Notes: a model not told the origin generated them from the sequence alone. A stretch of DNA of 64,000 bases from Cephalopachus bancanus (GCA_027257055.1 JAPVLO010000401.1:1364001-1428000), one strand, 5' to 3'; counted from the stretch's first letter, positions 51,619 through 63,400 are shown. Translations and numbers: made by a program.

Positions 51619-53477
51619 CTGTGAAATAAGGACAGACTTCCAGAATAGCTGGACATACTCACCCTTGTCCAGCATCATTTATTAGTACTGCAGATGAATC
51701 CACAACTTGTTCTTTAGATTTTTACCTATTTGCAGAAAGGCTAAATGAATGCATTGTAATTACACTTTATGGTAGAAAAGTATAATGGCAGATTTCCAGT
51801 AGGTCTTGTGATGCTTTTTTTTTAATTAACAAGGTGAAAATAATGAATTCAATTATAGGATCTCCTGTTCCCTACCTCCTCCCCTACTCCTTATGTGCAC
51901 AGGGTGAGATCATCACACTCCTTCTACCAGGGCCCTTCTTCATGCATAGATCTACTCTTAACCACTTATTTTATTTCTATATTCTACCAAGTCTAAAGCC
52001 ATAATCCAATATACTCTAATGTGTAAGTTCTAACATGTAGTTATTTCACATGTATGCATTTCTAATGTACATACACAGCACTGTACTTCTATATCCTATC
52101 CTGTTTCTTACTCTTTTCACTGTTTAAAAACTATTTAATTCTTATCTATCCCTGCTATGTAACACTCCAGAAATTGGTGCATCAACCAATTTTTATCTGT
52201 CTATTCTCTCATCAAAAAACATTCAAATTGCCTCCAAACTCCCATGATGACCAAACACTACAGTCACTAGCCTTGAAAAAGCTCCTTTATGACCAAGAGC
52301 TGAACAGACACATTGAATGCCTGTGTTTGGATAAGTATTGCCAGCTCATACAACAGAATCGTTGTATTGGTGTGTTGTCCTACCAGAAGTGCCCAAGGGT
52401 TGCTATACTCCCCCAACAATTGATACTATATGGTTGTCCAATTTTGGTTAGTCTCAAAAGAATATCCATACCAAGGTTTGCACAACTCTGAAAACTAGTG
52501 AGTTTCAACATTTTTAAATAAACTTGTTGTCTTTTTAGGTTTCTCTGCCATGCATTAACTCTTCACATACTTTGTCCACTTTTCTTTGAGAGTTGCTGTT
52601 TTTTCACTATTGATTTGTAGTAATTTCTTATTCATCTTAGACATTGGAAAATTTGTTTTCCCAAACTCTCTTTTGTATTTAACTCTGACAATGGCATCCT
52701 CCACCAAACAAAAAGTATGGATCTTGATAAATTAAATTCATGGAATCTGTTTTGCCTTTTGGTTTGAGTTTCTGATGTCCTCTCCTGCCCCCAAATCACA
52801 AAAATATCCTTCTATATTTTGTTATAATACATTTTATAGCTTTACTTTCTTAAATTTAGGTCTTTAATCCTGTGAAGCTCACTTCTGTATATGGTATTAG
52901 GTAGAGATCCAGTATTTTTCTCCATAAAGAGACAGTTTTTCCAATATTGTCTGCTAGGCAGTCTATCTTCCCCCCTTTGTATACTGATTTGTGAGCTACT
53001 TAATTGTACAGTAAGTTCCCAAGTTTTTGGACCCATTTCTGAGCTCTTTATTGTGTTGGCTCATTTCCTATTCTCATGCTAATATGGCACTGCTTTTATT
53101 TCCATAGTTCTGTAATACTTACTAATATCAAGTAGGCTTGGGTCCCAACAACACACACATCTCCCACATTTACTCCTCATTTTTCAAGGATGTCTTAGAT
53201 ATTTAGGACCGTTATTGTCTCATGACAGTTTAGAATATATTTATCATGTTCCTCAAATTAGTCAAATGAAATTGGAATTAGAATTGCACTAATGTAATAT
53301 TAGGTTGACTCGTCCAAGAAAATTAGAGTTATCTCTATTTATTTAGATCATTTTGTCAAACACACATTTTTAGCAAGGAAATACATGGTAGTAATTATTT
53401 TAATTCAAGCTAAAGAAAATATTTAACACATATAAACATACCTATATAAACTATTCAATTCTTAAACTGTAATTTAC

Positions 53478-53587
53478 CAAAGCAGTTAAATGAAGGAACA
53501 TTTATAGACATTCCTCTAAGAAGGGTACAAGTCCTAACATCCCAGAACTCTAGGGGTTTGTCTTTGAATACAACTGCCAAATACTGC
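53478..53587 (-). pseudogene. WDR11: WDR11 pseudo-exon ('QYLAVVF' region)
   Basis: The acceptor 'ttattttag' and donor 'gtaaat' enclose 110 bp encoding Q-Y-L-A-V-V-F-K-D-K-P-L-E-F-W-D-V-R-T-C then T-L-L-R-G-M-S. It matches a WD-repeat of WDR11 with few changes near the start. The end is more diverged (N-V-P-S-F-N for parent N-F-P-T-I-T). Confidence 0.93.
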
Positions 53588-53789
53588 CTAAAATAAATAA
53601 AATTACTAAATAAACCCTTCATGCATAAAATTTCTTCATGAATTAGGTCAAAGAAAGAGTTCAGTGAATTGAAAACTTCAGATGACACATTTGAAACACA
53701 GACTATTTCAGTTAACATTTAGCCCCCACAATTTCATAAGAAGGTTAAGCTCTAAGATGACCTTTGCCAGTACATATAGTCTCACACAA

Positions 53790-53940
53790 TTTGGCAAGGA
53801 GTCTAACTCAGAAGAAAAAAGTGAACTGGATTCAAATCCTGGTACCACAACTTATGCTAACCCCCCTGAGGCTCAATTTGTCAAAAGTGTATATCTCATG
53901 TATGAAGCATTACTATCTTATAAATATCTCACTTAACTCA
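53790..53940 (+). mobile_element. MIR fragment
   Basis: 'ggattcaaatcctggtacca' followed by 'cttatgctaa' and 'ctgaggctcaatttgtcaaa' is the MIR core in sense orientation. It lies in the short interval between two WDR11 pseudo-exons that flank the internal deletion. Confidence 0.65.
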
Positions 53941-53965
53941 TTTTCCACAAGCAACTACTACTCAC

Positions 53966-54133
53966 AGGCTAAATGTGAGGGATCAAAAGGGTCAAAAGAA
54001 GAAGAAAGAATGTTATCTGCATAGCTCTTCTTCCCAGTTCGGTGCCAGTATCTGCATTCCAAAGCACAATTGGCAGGTGGATAACTAGCAGTAAATCTCA
54101 TGCGGCATCTTGGTTCCACAACCAATGAACCAT
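53966..54133 (-). pseudogene. WDR11: WDR11 pseudo-exon ('WLWNQDASRD' region)
   Basis: The minus-strand sequence 'tggttgtggaaccaagatgc' equals parent W-L-W-N-Q-D-A. It then has TGA at the Arg codon, followed by stretches matching 'YIVLWNADTGTKLWKKSYADNIL' with indels, and 'gacccttttgatccctcaca' for D-P-F-D-P-S-H. A donor 'gtgagt' follows at 53961-53965. The acceptor is degraded. Confidence 0.85.
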
Positions 54134-55000
54134 TATGGCAAAACCAAAAATCAGACTCTTCAAAACACTTGACTAACTTGTCCTTGACATTTAGTTTTTA
54201 AAATATAGCCCTTGATATCTTAACCCTCTCTCCATATGTGACATGTGTGTATGTGTCAAGATCACAGAGAAAAAGCTAATTCTATATAAAAATCAATTGT
54301 CTGGTTAAGATGTCAAGGTCAAAATTTTCAAGTAATCTGAAATATTATTTAAAGAAAATAAAAGGCAGTTTGCACTAATTATTACTTAAACCTATAAAAT
54401 CAATATGTAAGACTCTCTTAGCTACAGTGAAGATGTCAGACACCCCTAATGTTTTTGTGGAATTACTTAATGAGACTTTGCAGTTAAACAGTACTACTGA
54501 GTACTAAGTACTAAATAATTATTTTTAAAAATCATTCCATCATAGAGCCATTCAAGGGCTTAGGTCTAAAGAATACTGTATTGTTTTTAAGTCAGTAACA
54601 TAAATAAATGAGCAAACAATCTATATGAAGATGAGAATAAAATTGTGTTAATCTCTATTAATGCAGAGTACACACTGATGGCTAATTCATAATAGCAAGT
54701 TTAGCCAAATTTACTCATATCATAGCTTAGATTATATGACTGTTTGTAGTAGAACATTTGTCTTATTATGCTTGATTGAGGCTGATACTGAAATTAATGA
54801 GTTTTACCAATGCACAAATCAGTTGAGATTTTATAAAATACATCTAGCAGTATATTGATAAGAAAATGACAGTAGAACAGGCTAAACAATCAAGAGTTAA
54901 CTTGGAAATGATAAAATTAAATGAATGTTACAAAAAAGAAAAGATTGCTCCAAGAGTTCACATATCAAAATACACAGTTATCTGAGCAGACTTTCCTCAC

Positions 55001-55154
55001 GGAGAATAGGCTTGGCAAGCTTCTGGGTCTCACACTGAGCTACTCCTGCTGATATATCCCAAATGATGATCTTCACATTGACATGAACGGAGGCTAAATG
55101 CAAGCAGTATCGTGAGCCAATGCTATGGTGATAGTTTTCCTGGGTCCATTAAAC
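55001..55154 (-). pseudogene. WDR11: WDR11 pseudo-exon ('NYHHNIGSPYCLRL' region)
   Basis: An acceptor 'gataatag' and a GTGAGG donor enclose 154 bp. Translation: E-N-Y-H-H-S-I-G-S-R-Y-C-L-H-L-A-S then V-K-I-I-I-W-D-I-S-A-G-V-A-Q-C-E. The Lys codon just before the conserved Trp is TAA. The match to the parent is strong throughout. Confidence 0.92.
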
Positions 55155-55393
55155 CTATTATCAAGAAGAAATCAAATCAAGTAAATACTTGCACTAGGTG
55201 AAACCAAATATAATTTTCACAAAACATCAACCAGAATCCATACCACATTTATATTATAAAATTTAACAAAAATAAGCAAATAACTGGCTTTCCTTGTGAA
55301 ATTAAACAATTTTACTATTTATGATACATTTTAAAATTGCAGTATATTTTCTAAAACATCACAATATTCCTGCCTTTAAAATATAAAATATGA

Positions 55394-55667
55394 GCCAGGC
55401 TCGGTGGCTAAGCCTGTAATCCCGCACCTTTGGGAGGCTGAGGTGAGTGGATTGCCTGAGCCCGTGGGTTCGGGACGCGCCTGGGCAGCGAGACCTCATC
55501 TCTACAATAAATCAAAAAATCAGCCAGGCGTGGTAGCGCATGCCTGTAATTCCAGCTACTTGGAAGTCTGAAGTGGAAGGATCACCGGAGCCCAGCAGGT
55601 CGAGGCTGCGGTGGCCGGGAGCGGAGACTGCACTCCAGTCTGGACGACAGAGGGAGACTCCGACTCA

Positions 55668-55698
<31 letters not shown>
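55394..55698 (+). mobile_element. Alu, dimeric, with 13-bp TSD
   Basis: A full dimer starting 'gccaggctcggtggcta', with the linker 'ctctacaataaatcaaaaaa', and ending in poly(A) then (AT)n. 'atataaaatatga' at 55381-55393 recurs at 55699-55711. It lies in the intron after the WDR11 first pseudo-exon. Confidence 0.93.
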
Positions 55699-55701
<3 letters not shown>

Positions 55702-56109
55702 TAAAATATGACTCAAAGGCTTAATGTTTTGGAAAATTTAGGTATAAGTTCCAAAATACACTAGAAGTTACTTTTCCCAAATATCTAATTATGACAGAAT
55801 ATCTAAAATGACAAACTGCTAAGAAGAATGTTTCTGTGTATCCTGTTCTCCCAATTATAGGAAACAACTTAAAACAAAGGCAAACAAAAAATTCTAGCTG
55901 TTCCTCTTTCATAAAATTTAACCATTTTTTCTCTAAAAGAAATTATATTTCACATCTCTAGCAAGATTATTAAGAATATAATTTTTAAAATTTAAACAAA
56001 AACAAGAATTCCAAAGCATATCTAATTATATTCTTAAACAATGAATACTGGCAGAGTAAGAGATAAATACATAGCCCTTTTTATGAGTCAGGCCTTCTTT
56101 GGACACTAC

Positions 56110-56330
56110 CCTCATCACTAAAATCCCTCTCTTCTATCTCAGCAATCTGCTTATTTTCTTCAAAGCTTTTACTGGACAGTTTATCCTTATTTCATTTGTG
56201 TATTTATTGTTTACTTTTCACCAACCCATGAACTGTCATGGGACGTATCATGTAAGCTTTGTTCATATTTCTATCCCCAGACATTAGTACAGCGCCTAAA
56301 GCTATGTTGAATAAATGAACTTAAGCACCA
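56110..56330 (+). mobile_element. L2 3' end relic
   Basis: 'ttgttcatatttctatcccc', 'agtacagcgcctaaagc' and 'tgttgaataaatgaac' follow the end of the LINE-2 consensus. It is old and diverged, with no coding frame. Confidence 0.6.
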
Positions 56331-56553
56331 CAAAAATCTTCAAATATGTACATATATAGACATCTGTTAACATGCACACATGTATGTACATAGATACATT
56401 CACACATAATCCTGGGAGAAGAGTAAGCTAAGCAATTGCAATAGTATTCCTGAAAAAGATGGAAACAAAGTTTTCTGAACATGTGTTTACAAGCCTGAAG
56501 GTTTTAGTGTAATAGGTCTCTTCCTCAGGCAAATATTGTTTTAATAAAATATG

Positions 56554-56626
56554 TGTGTGTGTATGTGTATGTAACATCTGTGTGTGTACATGTCTGCATA
56601 TATATATGAGTGTAAACATATATACA

Positions 56627-56668
<42 letters not shown>
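56554..56668. repeat. TG-rich microsatellite cluster
   Basis: Short TG and TA runs lead into a pure (TG)19 at 56631-56668. It produces spurious threonine/histidine and valine/cysteine open frames on the two strands. Confidence 0.93.
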
Positions 56669-56672
<4 letters not shown>

Positions 56673-57431
56673 CAGTCAATCCTCCTTATTTAAAGATTCT
56701 GCATTCATAATCGAACATAAGGAGAAAACCTTGAAGGTCATCAGAGGAAAACACACAATACAAAGAAATGACAAAAAAATTTCATCAGAAATTTCATAAG
56801 CTGGAAGATAGCGGAGTAGCATCATTAAAGTACAGTGAACAGATAAAGAGTAACAGAGACAACCTGTTGAGGATACCAACGTCCTATACAGGAGGGACCA
56901 GAAAAGAGAGGGTGAGGACAGGTGATGGAACAGGCAGGTGCCTAGCTCAGGGACCTGGACACTGTGGAAAAAATGTAAGAGAAAAGCAAGATTAAGAGAG
57001 TGGCATAGAAAAGACAAGGAGGAGAAAAGAAGGCAGACAGAGAATTAATTGGGGGAGAAGAGAAGCCTGGAGGCTGGAGGAGTGGTAGAAACAGGGGTAT
57101 GGGATGGTTCAAGGAGGAAGTGCTTAGAAAGCATCCGGGAAACAAATAGAGTTTTTTTAAAAAAAGACACATGTATTTACAAGGGGGATTTTCCTACACG
57201 GGGCACTTACTACTTTGAACACAACAACAAAAGTCCTTCATCTAAAGCGAATCTCCCAGCATGAGAGCGGCTCCCAATCTTGGTGAGGATAAACTAACCA
57301 GGATGGGCAGAACCTTTTGCTCTTTCCCTTTCCCCCTCACAAACAAGCCAAGGAGTGGAAGCTCTTTTCTTTCTCTTCCCCCTCTCAAGCTCCTGGCCTA
57401 TCTTGGTGGCCTGAAAGACCCGCGCCCTCAC

Positions 57432-57517
57432 CAGTCCACCGCTGCCTAGTTGTGGGCGTTGAGGGCGTGGGTGAGAATGGGAGCCAACACCTTGAAGTTC
57501 ACCATGGTGGGTAGCAT
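57432..57517 (-). pseudogene. WDR11: WDR11 first coding pseudo-exon
   Basis: The ATG at 57517-57515 opens M-L-P-T-M-V-N-F-K-V-L-A-P-I-L-T-H-A-L-N, equal to the parent start 'MLPYTVNFKVSARTLTGALN' with several changes. It continues A-H-N and then TAG at 57448-57446 where the parent has Lys. The remaining 'gcagcggtggactg' still matches the parent and is followed by a GTGAGG donor. The upstream 57518-57935 is GC-rich (parent promoter/5'UTR). Confidence 0.93.
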
Positions 57518-58071
57518 CGGGGCGGCTAGCTGGGCTGGTGGCAACCATTTGCCAGCAGGAAGCAGAACGCACACTGTGCTTCCGTTCCAAACAGAGTCCG
57601 GGTGGCCCCGTGGGCGCCAGTGCCAGGTACCGCCGGATGCAAGGTTCCTCAGTCTCCAGGTTCTGTCGCCCCAGATTCCATAGCTCCAGAAGTCGGTTCC
57701 CATGAGGTTCCACCAGTCTGGGTTTCCTCAGTCTACAGAGTTCAGCACTAGGGTGGTTCTCTGCTGGGGTAGTTCCACCACCCCAGGTGGTTCTGCACTC
57801 CTCACCAACTGAAGGTGTACTTTTTTTGAAGGAAGAGGTACTATCTCCATTCAAGTCTGTTCTCCTGAGGCTGAGGATGGGTCTGCATAGGCCGCTGTGC
57901 CCTGCTGGAATTAAAACAAAACAAAACAAAATCAAGGGCTACAAGTCCTAATTCACCTTTCTGCCTTTAATCAGTTAATTTAGGGCAGCTATTGGTGCCA
58001 GCAAGGTTGTATGAGCCGATGAAGAATACAGTAATTCTCTAAACTGGTGGAGTTACAAAGAATAAGTGAAG
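57518..58071 (-). promoter_or_regulatory. Relic of the WDR11 promoter/5'UTR region
   Basis: A GC-richer block upstream of the pseudo start codon, without an apparent TATA box. It is presumed to be copied from the parental CpG-island promoter. It ends in an (aaaac)n run at about 57912-57932, after which ordinary AT-rich sequence leads to the L1. Activity is unknown. Confidence 0.4.
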
Positions 58072-59455
58072 GGGCGACTTCTGGCGAGATGGCGATGGGG
58101 CAACCTGGTCTGTGAAACCCTCTGCAAAGGAGAACTGCAGTGGGCCTCTGGCTGTCACCCCAGGGGCTGCAGACCCCCAAATCGCAGCCTGCTCTTCATA
58201 CAGAGCTCAGCCATTTTCACTGCTTGGACATCGCAGCAGACTGGACAACCACCGCAGTGCAGACGCCGCCGCTGCTGCCGTCGCTGCTGCAGCAGCTGCA
58301 ACCACAGCCACCGCAGCCGCCGCCGGTAGCACATCGCACCACCCAGGCCAGAGGCGATCCACAACTTCAGTCCTTGAAGCCCCTTCAGGAAGATCTGCTG
58401 GGATCGCTGCCACCTTTCCTGCGACCACCGAGACATCCTGCCTGCCGTGAGTCCCCTGCCTGTGCCCTGAGGCATGCAACCATCTCCAGTCTCTGCCGGT
58501 TCCTGTCTGGCCCACCCCCTCTGGGGCGAGCAGCTGAGATAGCACCACCTGCTGGCTATTCAAGCTAACAACACCAAAATGGGAGAAACAAGCTTGAAAA
58601 AGACATAGGCCAGAGTGGTGAACGCAGGGTGATCTGAACTGTCCTTCACAGCAGACCAGGGGCAACTGACCCTAACTGCACACTAATTTGCCTGCTTGAA
58701 AAGAAAGCTAGAAATCAGACCTGAAAGGACATTGGACTTAAATGAAAAGTCTGAGAGTGTGCTTCATTGATTCTGTTAGTTTAATGACTTAATTCTATTC
58801 CTACTGTATTGTTCCTTTTTTCCCCCTCTTCCTTTTCTTCTCTTTTCTTCTCTCTATAAACCATATCTTTGTATAGAGGAACAGCACACCAATAAGGTAG
58901 TTGGGTAGCTTGTATGTTAGCATCACTATGTGTTATATTTTTTTTGTATGGGAGTTGGTTAGTTTTTAGCAGTGGTCTATTGTTTTTCTCTGTTTCAGTA
59001 TAGGTCTATCTCTCCATTTGTTGGCACATGTTTGTTTCCCCCCTTACTCCTCTATCTCTCCATCCCCCTCTTCAACCCACTGTCTGCTCCATTCTCCTCC
59101 CTCTGCTAACCACATTTTATTTCAGGGAGTAAACCTACATTTCCACTGCACAGGCAGATTCCAAAGCAGTGGGAAGTGGGTTCCAAATTATCCACACACC
59201 TGTCAGTGAATACTAGGACCTGCAGATAGATTTTGAATCACAGCTCGCCCCTTAAGTAAATCTCAAAACTGCAAAAAGGATGACCCCAAACCTACAGTGC
59301 AACTCTAGAATTGAACAAAGTAAGAGGGCATACATAAAGAATAGGAGATTGAACAAACAGAAGTAAAACCAATCCCTTTACCCCTGAATAACAGAATTAA
59401 AGAAGACGGTGACGTGGAGGGAAGGAAAATGTAGGGAGGGGGAAAAACCGCACAA
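58072..59455 (+). promoter_or_regulatory. L1 5'UTR with YY1-like site and trinucleotide-rich tract
   Basis: Starts 'ttctggcgagatggcgatg' (YY1-like core, 58086-58097), as in the minus-strand L1. At 58250-58327 the sequence is dominated by 'gcc', 'gct', 'gca' and 'ccg' triplets ('gccgccgctgctgccgtcgc'), which opens several overlapping frames of 100-150 residues on both strands. These frames are compositional artefacts. Confidence 0.7.
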
Positions 59456-60408
59456 ATGAAGAAAAAACAAAAGAAGAATATAGGTCTCACACAGACCCCT
59501 GGGAGATCAGACACTGAGAAAACAGATTCTAGAACACAAACATTGAAGAGCCCCCAGAATGTCTGGTCACATGCAACAAACAAAGACATCAGGACATTAA
59601 TAGAGAGATTTTAAAAAATTGAGGAGAGACAAGAGAAAATAGGAAGGAGCTGATGTCAGAAATAACAGCAGTAAAGAATACTGTGATGGAAATGAATAGC
59701 AGACTAATAAGCATAGAAAGCAGAATTAGCCAAGTAGAAGAAAGAATCTCAGAGCTCGAAGACCAAAACACAGAACTAACACGAACTGTCAAAAGCATAG
59801 AAAAGAAGCTCAAAAAGACAGAACAAAACCTGCAAGAGATGAATGATCAATTCAAGAGACCAAACCTAAGAGTAATTGGTCTTCCTGAGGAAGAGAGAGA
59901 AACAGAAGCCACACTGGAACAAACATTTCATGAAATCACTCAAGAAAACTTCCCTCATCTCATCAAGGATGAAAAAATTCAAACACAAGAGATTCAGAGA
60001 ACCCCTGCAAGACAACAAATGAGAAGACCAACTCCCAGACACATAATAATTCGCCTAAACAAAGTAGTTATAAAAGAAAAAATACTAAAGGCAGCAAGAG
60101 AAAAAGACCAGACTACCTACCAGGGAAGACCAATTAAAGTAGCAGCAGATTTATCCACAGAAACCCTTCAGGCTAGGAGAGCCTGGAGCCCTATCTTCAA
60201 AGTTCTAAAAGAGAAACAATTTCAACCAAGAATAACCTACCCAGTCAAACTAAGCTTCATTAGTGAGGGAGAATTGAAATCTTTTCCAGATATCCAATCC
60301 CTAAGAACCTATGCTGCCACCAGACCACTGCTACAAGAAACACTTAAGAAAGTACTGAACACAGAAGAAAAAGAAAAAAGAACAGCAACATTCTTCACAA
60401 GAGTATAG
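59456..60408 (+). pseudogene. L1 ORF1, broken
   Basis: The ATG at 59456-59458 gives M-K-K-K-Q-K-K-N-I-G-L-T-Q-T-P-G-R, matching the N-terminus of the intact copy at 31084. An in-frame TAA at 59612-59614 replaces the codon at parent 'ERLK', and a frameshift of net one base follows. The remaining 251 residues (59653-60408) are open and contain most of the coiled coil (M-E-S/I-E-S-R-I-S-Q-V-E-E-R-I-S-E-L-E-D), the RRM (R-P-N-L-R-V-I-G-L-P-E) and the C-terminal domain. The truncated frame could make an N-terminally shortened ORF1p if translated from its internal Met. Confidence 0.9.
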
Positions 60409-60491
60409 GCAAAAGATTAAAAGCACACATGAGCCAACTCCAGAACCCAAAAAAGACAACAAACAAACAGGATCAACTCTGTAAGAAACTT

Positions 60492-63400
60492 ATGACAGGG
60501 ATCAACTCTTGCATTTCAATTATTAGCCTAAATGTGAATGGACTAAATGCACCACTGAAAAGACATAGAATGGCAAAATGGATAAAAAATCATCAGGCAA
60601 TAATCTATTGCCTTCAAGAGACTCACCTCACTAGAAGGGACACCCACAGACTCAAAGTAAGAGGATAGGAAACAAACTTTCAGGCAAACGGACTACAAAA
60701 GAAAGGAGGAGTAGCGATCTTAATTTCAGACAAAATACCCTTCAAGCTATTAAAAATAAAAAAAGATACAGAAGGCCACTACATAATAATAAAAGGCTCA
60801 ATCCATCAACAAGAAATATCTATCCTAAACATATATGCACCCAACATAGGTGCACCAACTTTCATAAGCAACTTCTAGGAAAACTAAAGAAAGATATTGA
60901 CTCTAACACCATCATAAGTGGGGACTTTAATACCCCACACACAACCCTAGACAGATCATCAGGACAAAAAATCAACAAGGAGATCCGAAACCTCAATGTG
61001 ACTCTGGACCAAATGGACTTAATTGATACCTACAGAACACTCCATCCAAAGACCACAGTATACACATTCTACTCATCACTGCATGGAACGTATTCTAAGA
61101 TTGACCACGTAATTGGCCATAAATCAAGCATAAGCAAATTTAAAAGGACTGAAATTCTACCATGCACCTTCTTGGACCACAGTGGAATAAAAATAAACAT
61201 TGACACCAACAAAGTCCCCCCAAAACCCACAAAGACATGGACACTAAACAGCATGATGCTAAACAACTCCTGGGTCAATGATGAAATCAAAACAGAGATC
61301 AAAAGATACCTGGAAATAAATGAAAATGAAGAAACATCTTACCAAAACCTCTGGGATGCCTCGAAAGCTGTAGTAAGAGGGGAATTTATATCCCTAAAAA
61401 CACACATGAAGAAAATGGAAGGAACACAAATTAACAACCCAACAAGCCACCTAAAGAAGCTGAAAAAGCAAGACCACAAAAACCCTAACTTCAGCAAAAG
61501 AATCCAGATCACCAAAATAAAAGCCCACATCCAGGACATAGAAGACAAAAAAATAATACAAAAAATCAATGAAACAAAAAGCTGGTTCTTTGAAAGGATA
61601 AACAAGATCGATGGTCCCCTAGCTAGACTGACCAAAAAAAAAACAAGAAAAAAATCAAATAAGCACAATCAGAAACACAAAAGATGAAGTCACATCTGAC
61701 CCTGAAGAAATACAAAAGATCATTAGACACTACTATGTACACTTGTATGGAAACAAACTTGAAACCCTTGAGGAAATGGAGGACTTTCTGACATCACACA
61801 ACCTACCTCGATTGGAACCAGAAGAAATTGAGACCCTAAATAGACCAATAACAATCAAGGAAATCGACTACTCAATAAGAAAACTTCCTACAAAAAAAAA
61901 ACCCTGGTCCAGATGGCTTTCCAGCAGAATTCTACAAGACATTTAAGGAGGAGCTGATACCAATCCTACTGAAGGTATTCCAGCGAGTGAAAAAGATGGA
62001 ACTCTCCCCAAACCATTTTACGAAGCCAACATCACACTGATACCCAAGCCAGGTAAAGATCCAACAAAGAAAAAGAACTACAGGCCAATATCTTTGATGA
62101 ACATAGATGCTAAAATTCTCAACAAGATCCTAGCAAACTGGATTCAGCAATACATCTCAAAAATCATCCATCATGACCAAGTAGGCTTCATCCCTGGATG
62201 CAAGGCTGGTTCAACATTCGTAAAACCATAAATACAATTAAATACATCAACAGATGTCAAAACAAAAACCCACATGATTATATCACTAGATGCAGAAAAA
62301 GTTTTGATAATATCCAGCACCCCTTCTTGATAAAAACCCTTGAACATTTAGGCTTACAGCAAACATACCTCAAAATAATAAAAGTTATCTATGAGAAACC
62401 CACAGCCAGCATACTCCTAAATGGACAAAAATTGGAACCATTTCCCCTGAAAACTGGAACAAGACAAGGATGTCCACTCTCACCCCTCCTGTTCAACATA
62501 GTATTGGAAGTCCTGGCTCGAGCAATCAGAGAAGAGAAGGCAATCAGGGGTATCCAAATAGGAAAAGAAGAAGTCAAGTTATCTCTCTTTGCAGATGATA
62601 TGATTGTGTACCTTGTAAACCCAAGAGAATCCGTCAAAAACCTCCTTACACTGATAAAGGCATTTGGCAAAGTCTCAGGATACAAAATAAATGTACAAAA
62701 GACAATCGCATTTCTCTACACCAATAATAAACAAACAGAAACCCAAATAAAAAACACAATTCTATGCACAATAGCCACAAAAAAATGAAATACCTTGGCA
62801 TCTTCCTAACCAGAGCCGGGAAAGACCTTTACAATGAAAATTACAAAACACTGCTCAAAGAAATCAAAGATGACACAAACAAGTGGAAAAATATCCCATA
62901 CTCATGGATCAGAAGAATCAACATTGTGAAGATGTCCATCTTACCTAAGGCAATCTGAAAATTCAATGCAATACCCATCAAATACCAGCAACATTCTTCT
63001 CAGACCCAGAAAAGACAACACAGGAATTCATATGGAAACACAAACGTCCAAGAATAGCCAGAACAATCCTCAGCAAAAAAATTACAAAGCAGGTGGTATC
63101 ACATTACCAGACTTCAAACTCTACTATAAAGCTACAATCATCAAAACAGCTTGATATTGGTATAGGAACAGGCATATAGATCAATGGAATAGAATTGAGA
63201 TTCCAGAAGCAAAACCTCAATTTCTCAACCAACTCATCTTTGACAAGACCTCCACCACCTACCTCTGGGGAGAGGAGAACCTATTCAGTAAATGGTGCTG
63301 GGAAAACTGGCTGACCACATGCAGAAGATTGAAACAGGACCCCTATCTATCCCCATGCACAAAGGTTAACTCCAAATGGATCAGAGATCTAAATGTAAAA

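Larger units (their letters stand above)
47604..57517 (-). pseudogene. WDR11: WDR11 unprocessed (intron-containing) pseudogene
   Basis: WDR11 encodes a large WD-repeat protein involved in endosome-to-Golgi transport and Hedgehog signalling. Seven exon relics lie on the minus strand in the correct order: 57432-57517, 55001-55154, 53966-54133, 53478-53587, 51483-51618, 50620-50757 and 47604-47718. Most keep recognisable AG and GT borders with intron sequence between, so this is a copy of the gene and not of the mRNA. At least four in-frame stops interrupt the exons. The second coding exon was not found, and the exons between residues of about 180 and 570 are absent, with their neighbours only 379 bp apart. 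Nothing after the exon at 47604 was found. Introns hold an Alu (55394), an Alu (49749), MIR and L2 relics. Confidence 0.9.

Noticed and set aside
56671..56720. Sequence resembling a Tigger/pogo terminal repeat ('acagtcaatcctccttattt')
   Set aside because: Only about 45 bp resemble the consensus I recall and no second terminal repeat was seen; too short to call.
57294..57935. 213-residue minus-strand open frame over the WDR11 first pseudo-exon
   Set aside because: It is out of frame with the recognised WDR11 start and runs through promoter, exon and intron sequence. It is open because the region is GC-rich.
58112..58665. Overlapping open frames of 87-152 residues on both strands, rich in Ala, Gln and Pro
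   Set aside because: They come from the triplet-rich L1 5'UTR; frames on both strands are open at once and none resembles a protein family.
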